From Verrucomicrobiota bacterium (GTDB taxonomy: Bacteria > Verrucomicrobiota > Verrucomicrobiia > Limisphaerales > J093), in the NCBI GenBank assembly GCA_016716505.1, contig JADJWF010000002.1, positions 310,001-374,000 on the forward strand: a stretch of 64,000 nucleotides of DNA. The letters run 5' to 3'. How positions within the stretch are numbered: the stretch's first letter is position 1; every line of letters begins with the position of its first letter. A program made the translations under genes and the position numbers. Positions 59,176 through 64,000 of this stretch are shown here, piece after piece. The notes beneath the pieces were generated by a model. That model searched no databases and had not been told where the DNA came from. It saw only the letters and a list, made by a program, of their open reading frames with translations.

Positions 59176-61071
59176 TCACCACGCCCGGACGCGCAGAAAC
59201 TGCGTCCCGACGGGGTGCCAGAGAAAGGTCCTTTCCAGCCCGATCGGCGAGCGCGCCACGAATGGCAACGTCAGGTCGGAGGTCTCCTCGACTTGGAAGA
59301 CCCGGCCGGTTCCCGGCCACGACACCTGCCAGCCCCCGTCGTTGGTCGCGCTCCATTTCAGCTCGGGTGGGCGTGGCGGGGGACCCAGATCGGTGACGAT
59401 GAAAAGCCCGGTCAGTCCGAAGTTCGCCAGGTCTTCGAGCGGTTGGAACTCGCGGACCAAGTCGAGGTTCCGGTAGATGATCCGCCCCTCGCTGCTGAGC
59501 AGGTCGCCGTCCATCACCCCGCCGATTTCCGCCACGCCGCTCTGGAATCCCTGGGCGGTGGAGAACCACACTTCGCCGCCCGGCCAGACGTAAAATGCAT
59601 CCAAGCCGATTTCGGCGACGTCGCCTTTCGGCTGAAACGGCGCCAGCAAGTCCTCGCCGCGGTAAAGGACCGCTCCCGCCGATGACACGATATCGGCGGG
59701 GGACACCATCACTCCGAGCGTCTCGGAAAACTGCAGCCGCCGCGTCGAGAACAACACTTCGCCGTCCGGCAGAACCTGCAAACCGTCGAGTCCCACATCG
59801 GGCACAACCGGCATGAAGCCGAAGTTGCGCGTCAACTCCTGATTGGTGAACACGCGCCGGCCCGCATCGGAAACGACGTCGCCCTCTTGAATCGTCCCGA
59901 GCTTTTCGGTCTTCACGTCCTCCGCGAACGAGAACCACACTTCACCACCCGGCACGATGGTGAAAGCGTCGAGATGCGCCGGGGCGCCCGGCGAAAGGTC
60001 GAGCGATGCCAATAGATGCTCGAGGGACTTGACCACGCGGCCGGTGTCGTCCAGCAGGTCTCCTCCGGCGATGCGGCGGATGGGAGGCGGGAACGCCCCG
60101 GGCGTCATGCCATTGGCGGTCGTGAACCACAACGCCCGAATCGGCGCCGACCACAATTCGATCTGAAAGGATGACCGGGGAGTCCCTCCCGCTTCGCGAA
60201 GACTTTCGTGAATGGTCGGCCACCGCAGGAACGGCGCGGTTGGATTGTTGGTGAGCGTCGCGCGGCGTCCGCCGCCGCCGAAACCGGACTCCTCCACTTC
60301 CAACCGGAGCGAACGAAGAACGACCACCTCGCCGCCGACTGAATAACGCCCGCCGCCAACCAAAGCGCGAAGGATCGCGTCACCGCTGCGATGCTCGAAG
60401 CGGGCGTCGAGCATCGCGAAACGGCTGACGAGCGGGTTTTCGTCAATCAACGCCAGGTCGTAGCGGCCCGAGAGCGGCTCGACCAGAACCGGTCGCCCGC
60501 AGAGGTCACAAGCATCGGTGAAAGCGCTTCCCGGCAGCAGCCGATGCCGCGTGCCCCGGTCCACCGGTACCGCCTGCAGCGAAATCTCCAGTTCCTCGCG
60601 GTTCGTGCCCGCGGCGCCCAACAAACGGCTGCCCCTGAGAACCAGCGCGATTGCCGGCCAATCCTCAGCCGCCGGCAGCAGTCCGCTGGTCACCTCGACC
60701 GGTTCGCCGCTCACGTCGAGGGTCAGCGTCATGCTTTCCTGCGGCACGCCCCGGCCCCCGCGCCGGTAGGATCCTGAGCCGGTCAGCAACACTGCGTCCC
60801 CCGGCGCCCCGGCTTTCCCCGCGGCAGCGAAGGCGATCTGTTCGACCCGGTAGGTGGACCAGTCCAGCGGGCCCACCGCCGGCACCAGCCGGAAGCCACC
60901 CGACAGGCGGCTGGTCTGGAGACTCGGCGGCGCCGCACCCTCCCGCTGGATGCGCGTCAGCGACGGGGAGAATTCCAGTTGGTAGGGGATGCCGGGAAGC
61001 AACGGCGGCGACGCCGAGGTCAGGAGCGTGCCCGCGGTGACCGCCATCGCGGTGAAGAGTCGAGTATTCAT
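59176..61071 (-). CDS. Exported protein with four about 62-residue repeats, function unknown
   Basis: A 631-residue protein with a signal peptide (MNTRLFTAMAVTAGTLLTSA) and a good ribosome-binding site (AAAGGA) before the ATG. The N-terminal 300 residues are beta-rich and unrecognised. Four repeats follow at about 312-375, 376-436, 437-497 and 498-560. Each begins VWFS or a close variant, has GDLLSDxGRVV-like text (337, 397, 459, 522), then a DLL/F-P segment, and ends GLDAFxVxPGG. A small beta domain follows (ELKWSATNDGGWQVSWPGTGRVFQVEETSDL), similar to those ending many verrucomicrobial exported proteins. Likely an extracellular or envelope protein; no enzyme motif was seen. Confidence 0.78.
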   Translation of the reverse strand: MNTRLFTAMAVTAGTLLTSASPPLLPGIPYQLEFSPSLTRIQREGAAPPSLQTSRLSGGFRLVPAVGPLDWSTYRVEQIAFAAAGKAGAPGDAVLLTGSGSYRRGGRGVPQESMTLTLDVSGEPVEVTSGLLPAAEDWPAIALVLRGSRLLGAAGTNREELEISLQAVPVDRGTRHRLLPGSAFTDACDLCGRPVLVEPLSGRYDLALIDENPLVSRFAMLDARFEHRSGDAILRALVGGGRYSVGGEVVVLRSLRLEVEESGFGGGGRRATLTNNPTAPFLRWPTIHESLREAGGTPRSSFQIELWSAPIRALWFTTANGMTPGAFPPPIRRIAGGDLLDDTGRVVKSLEHLLASLDLSPGAPAHLDAFTIVPGGEVWFSFAEDVKTEKLGTIQEGDVVSDAGRRVFTNQELTRNFGFMPVVPDVGLDGLQVLPDGEVLFSTRRLQFSETLGVMVSPADIVSSAGAVLYRGEDLLAPFQPKGDVAEIGLDAFYVWPGGEVWFSTAQGFQSGVAEIGGVMDGDLLSSEGRIIYRNLDLVREFQPLEDLANFGLTGLFIVTDLGPPPRPPELKWSATNDGGWQVSWPGTGRVFQVEETSDLTLPFVARSPIGLERTFLWHPVGTQFLRVRAW

Positions 61072-61307
61072 GCGGCGTTTCCTTTCGTCGGGCGGGTTTT
61101 TCGTTCGAGCAAAGGCAAGCGACCCACTCCACCGCAAGTTGCCACAGTCGGCCGTGAGGCGACAGTGGCAACTGCTGCGGCCGTTTGCCGGTTGTTTGCG
61201 TTTGGCTTTGGTTTGGTGGCCGTTACCCTCCGCCGCATCGTGGCGCCCAACCACCTTCAACGCTTTGGCCACCGCCCGCCCGACCGAGGGCGCTCACCCA
61301 ATTTCGC

Positions 61308-62963
61308 ATGAGTTCCTCCCCGGCGATTCCGCCCTCCGAATCGAAGCCGCGCTCGAAGTTCGACCACGCCTTCTGGATGCTCAACACCATCGAGATGGGC
61401 GAGCGCCTGGCGTACTACAACCTCCGCGTGATGGCGCCGATCTACATCATGCAGGCGGACAACCCCGGCGGGTTGCACCTCACGGCTGCGGACAAGGGTC
61501 GCATCTACGCGTGGTGGGCGGTCTTCCAGTCGCTGCTGCCGATCATCACCGGCGGCCTCGCGGACCGCTTCGGCTACAAGCGCACGCTGGCCGGGGCCAT
61601 CTCGCTGATGGCCGTGGGCTATTTCATGATCGCCTTCCTGCGCGATCTGCCGGCGCTGGACGCGTTCGCTGCCTGGCTGCCGGCCACCTTGAATCACCTC
61701 GGCCTCACCGGCCTCGCCGGCTGGCTGAACCGGCCCGGCAATTATTGGGGCTTTTTCGCCGGCATCCTCACCCTGGCCACCGGCACGGCCTTCTTCAAAC
61801 CCGGCATTCAAGGGTCCCTCGCCCAGAATCTGACCAAGGCGAATTCGTCGGTGGGCTGGGGAATTTTCTACTGGGTGGTGAACGTGGGCGCGTTCATCGG
61901 CCACTTCCTGCCGGCGGCGATCCTCGCCCTGAGCGTGGCCCTGCCGGGGCCGTTTTTTGGGGAGAAGAACTCGCTCGTCGCCTGGCGCAATGTCTTCCTC
62001 GCGTCGGGGCTGTTCACGCTGGTGAACCTGGCGCTGCTGCTCACGTACAAGGACGTGCCGTCCGGGGCATCGAAAACCGAATCCGTCCTGCACGTGCTGG
62101 GACGCACGATCGCGAACATTCTCGACGCCCGCCTGCTGGCCTGGCTGGCGATCATGTCGGGCTTCTGGATGATGATGTACCAGCTCTGGGACACCCAGCC
62201 GAACTTCATTGCGGATTGGGTCAGCAGCCGGCCGATCGCCGAGGGACTGACCTGGCTGCCCAAACCGCTGTACGAAACACTGGTCGAGCAAACCCCGCGC
62301 GGGCCGATGATCCCGCAGCAGGTGCTCCTAAGCGCCAATGCGTTTTTCATTATTCTCGGTGTGATTCCCGCCGCGTGGCTCACGCGCAAGATGCGCACGC
62401 TGGAGGCCATGTTGATCGGGATGTTTCTCGCGACGGCGGGAGTCCTGGTCGCCGGCTGGACCCAGAGCGCGTGGATCCTCGTGTTGGGCATCCTGTTCTT
62501 CTCGATGGGCGAGATGACCACGGGCCCCAAAAAGAACGAGTACCTCGGCCTCATCGCGCCACCGGGCAAAAAGGGGCTCTACCTCGGCTACGTGAACATC
62601 CCGGTGGGCGTCGGGGTGTACATCGGCTCCATGGTCTCCGGTTACGTGTACGGTCACTACGGCGAAAAAGCCGTTCTCGCGCTGAAACACCTGGCGAAAC
62701 TCGATGCCTTCGGACGCGGCCATCAATGGGACGGCCAGGTGGCCACGCTCGAAGCCACGCTCGGCATCACCCGGATGGAGGCGATGGAGCATCTGCAGAC
62801 CATCACGGGTCTGGACGCGACCGCCGCCACCAAGCTGCTCTGGGACACCTACTCACCCCACGTCCACGTCTGGGTGCCGTTCGGGGTGATTGGCGTGCTG
62901 TCGGCGGTGGCCCTGTGGATATTTGGCCGCATGGCCAAACGATGGAGCGACATGAACGCGTAA
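61308..62963 (+). CDS. POT/PTR2-like MFS transporter
   Basis: A 551-residue inner-membrane transporter with about 12 to 14 hydrophobic segments. The N-terminus FWMLNTIEMGERLAYYNLRVMAPIYIMQ carries the E-x-x-ER-like motif of proton-coupled oligopeptide transporters. GGLADRFGYKRTLAGAISLM is the MFS loop 2-3 motif, and TGTAFFKPGIQGSLAQNL, GWGIFYWVVNVGAFIG and GPKKNEYLGLIAPPGKKGLYLGY are PTR2-type signatures. Peptide substrate is likely but not certain, since close relatives of the family move other solutes. The ATG at 61308 was chosen; longer frames overlap the divergent gene. Confidence 0.86.
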   Translation: MSSSPAIPPSESKPRSKFDHAFWMLNTIEMGERLAYYNLRVMAPIYIMQADNPGGLHLTAADKGRIYAWWAVFQSLLPIITGGLADRFGYKRTLAGAISLMAVGYFMIAFLRDLPALDAFAAWLPATLNHLGLTGLAGWLNRPGNYWGFFAGILTLATGTAFFKPGIQGSLAQNLTKANSSVGWGIFYWVVNVGAFIGHFLPAAILALSVALPGPFFGEKNSLVAWRNVFLASGLFTLVNLALLLTYKDVPSGASKTESVLHVLGRTIANILDARLLAWLAIMSGFWMMMYQLWDTQPNFIADWVSSRPIAEGLTWLPKPLYETLVEQTPRGPMIPQQVLLSANAFFIILGVIPAAWLTRKMRTLEAMLIGMFLATAGVLVAGWTQSAWILVLGILFFSMGEMTTGPKKNEYLGLIAPPGKKGLYLGYVNIPVGVGVYIGSMVSGYVYGHYGEKAVLALKHLAKLDAFGRGHQWDGQVATLEATLGITRMEAMEHLQTITGLDATAATKLLWDTYSPHVHVWVPFGVIGVLSAVALWIFGRMAKRWSDMNA

Positions 62964-62997
62964 GCCGGCGCTGCCCGCTCCGAAAAGTACCCTCTTC

Positions 62998-63537
62998 TCA
63001 GCCCGGCTCGCGCCGGTGGCGTCCCCGGCGGAAGCCCAGCCATCCGCCCACGCCCGCAGTGGCCGTTGAGGGAAGCACGCCGGTCAAATAGTCGCGCGCC
63101 TCGTCGGCCTCCTGTTCCACCCACGCCGCGCCCGATCGAAACTTTTCCTCCGTTGCTGACGAGTCCCAGCCCAGGTACTTGCCCACACCGAGCGCCATGA
63201 TGACCAAGGCCGTCAACGCCACCGCCAGGCGAAGGAACCGCCGGAACAACCATCCCAGGAAAAAGCCGCCCACATAGCTGGCACTCCAACGAACGTAAGC
63301 CGGCAGCGGTCGGCTGAAGTCCCAGCCCGGCGCGGGTGCAGACTCGACCGAGCGCGTGTCGGCCACGGCGCCGGACACCGGTTCACGCGCCGGAGCTACA
63401 TCACGCAACCACCATCCGACACCAAGCAAGGTGACCAGCACGGCGATGCGGACCGTTTTGGCGCGCCACGGACCTTCGCCCCACGCCGCCGCCGGGCCAA
63501 CGATTGAGCCAAAGAGACGCGAGAGGGACGGCCTCAT
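62998..63537 (-). CDS. FUN14-like small membrane protein
   Basis: A 179-residue protein with a first hydrophobic segment near residue 30-45 (VRIAVLVTLLGVGWWL), a linker, and a C-terminal part RWSASYVGGFFLGWLFRRFLRLAVALTALVIMALGVGKYLGW. The latter resembles the Gly-rich helix-helix layout of FUN14-domain proteins. The last about 55 residues contain EEKFRSGAAWVEQEADEARDYLTG and a Gly/Arg-rich end. Function in bacteria is unknown. The Met at 63537 begins the conserved part. It follows the L,D-transpeptidase gene by 37 bp on the same strand. Confidence 0.5.
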   Translation of the reverse strand: MRPSLSRLFGSIVGPAAAWGEGPWRAKTVRIAVLVTLLGVGWWLRDVAPAREPVSGAVADTRSVESAPAPGWDFSRPLPAYVRWSASYVGGFFLGWLFRRFLRLAVALTALVIMALGVGKYLGWDSSATEEKFRSGAAWVEQEADEARDYLTGVLPSTATAGVGGWLGFRRGRHRREPG

Positions 63538-63574
63538 GCGAGAAAAACGGCAACGGGAGAAGGTACCTCGCGGT

Positions 63575-64000
63575 TCATGGCTCGATCCAGACCAGCGTGC
63601 CAACGGGCAACCGGTCGTACAGCGGCAGCAGGTCCGCGGCCGACAGGTGGATGCAGCCGCGTGAAGCCGGACGACCCAATGTGGGTTCATCGGCCAGCCC
63701 GTGGATGTAGATGTAGCGCGCGAAGGTGTCCACGTCGCCACCCCGGTTGAAACCGGGCTCCAACCCTTCGAGCCAGAAGATGCGGTGGGCAATGGGGGCC
63801 GTCGGCTGCCCCTGCCAGGTGAAGCCTGTCAGGCGCCGGTTGCGAAAGACCGCTCCAATCGGCCACCCGCCGCCAATCTTCTCGGCGATCCGGTGAAGGC
63901 CCAGCGGCGTCCGGTTCGTGTCGCGCACCTGCCCGGTGCCAAATCGCGACGTGGAAACTCGAAAACGCCGGAGCCAGCGATAGGCCGGCCAACGCCCCGC
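63575..64000 (-). CDS. L,D-transpeptidase (YkuD family), 5' end beyond the window
   Basis: A cell-wall enzyme that forms 3-3 or lipoprotein cross-links in peptidoglycan. The frame stays open to the window edge and reads RWLRRFRVSTSRFGTGQ, then VRDTNRTPLGLHRIAEKIG, so the GTG at 63928 is not the true start. The YkuD motifs are complete: RIFWLEGLEPG, YIYIHGLADEP and the active-site block PASRGCIHLSAADLLPLYDRL, with catalytic Cys in SRGCIH and the His of IHG. It ends LPVGTLVWIEP. The signal region is outside the window. At least 141 residues are present. Confidence 0.9.
   Translation of the reverse strand, partial: AGRWPAYRWLRRFRVSTSRFGTGQVRDTNRTPLGLHRIAEKIGGGWPIGAVFRNRRLTGFTWQGQPTAPIAHRIFWLEGLEPGFNRGGDVDTFARYIYIHGLADEPTLGRPASRGCIHLSAADLLPLYDRLPVGTLVWIEP

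Overview
The window is GC-rich, gene-dense bacterial chromosome that most resembles a Verrucomicrobiota genome, probably of the Limisphaerales/Pedosphaerales type. The basis is gene content, not a database search: an H-X9-DG prepilin-like protein, Tat-exported Gfo/Idh and TIM-barrel epimerase proteins, a ThuA-like protein, a PQQ-dehydrogenase fusion, a propeller-type histidine kinase, the futalosine menaquinone enzyme MqnD, and many multidomain PAS kinases. No rRNA, tRNA, CRISPR array or transposase was seen.

Layout. 1-5993 (minus) is the translation/transcription operon nusA-infB-rbfA-nrnA-truB, with a terminator-like hairpin in the nusA leader and no rimP upstream. 6869-13172 holds an orphan URO-D family protein and minus-strand genes for a Tat-exported superoxide dismutase, an H-X9-DG prepilin-like protein, a ThuA-like protein, a 2Fe-2S ferredoxin and an exported Gfo/Idh oxidoreductase. 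13416-24065 holds a gingipain-fold-like exported protein, a GAF-PAS hybrid histidine kinase, crcB, an NtrC-type regulator, a GT39-like membrane protein and a YbjQ protein. 24298-26704 holds an exported sugar-isomerase-like protein, mqnD and a small glycogen-binding-domain protein. 27064-32196 is a proteostasis group (trigger factor, Hsp20, Lon) followed by a LolA-like exported protein. 32384-36132 is a CHASE-PAS sensor that appears to be joined to a degenerate HPt domain through a frameshift. 36261-40198 is the run prs-rplY-pth-rpsF-ssb-rplI, ending in a strong intrinsic terminator.

40548-48750 (minus) is the most distinctive region. It is a complete hdrCBA-mvhDGA set encoding a heterodisulfide-reductase-like module plus a [NiFe] hydrogenase, followed by its maturation protease. 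HdrB keeps both CCG cluster motifs and the large subunit keeps both NiFe motifs, so the complex looks functional. It would fit H2-driven flavin-based electron bifurcation, with an unknown acceptor in place of CoM-S-S-CoB. A RES/Xre toxin-antitoxin pair, with its own palindromic operator and promoter-like site, sits between the small- and large-subunit genes.

49061-64000 holds an ECF sigma / membrane anti-sigma-like / DUF3106-like trio, a TIM-barrel/PQQ-dehydrogenase/cytochrome c fusion, and a two-component-propeller histidine kinase. These are followed by a 1.3-kb tandem array of about 389-bp units packed with palindromes, an exported protein with four 62-residue repeats, a POT-family transporter, a FUN14-like membrane protein and an L,D-transpeptidase cut by the window edge.

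Promoter-like motifs of the form TTGnnn-N16-18-TAnnnT recur. Several lie so close to start codons that leaderless transcripts are plausible.
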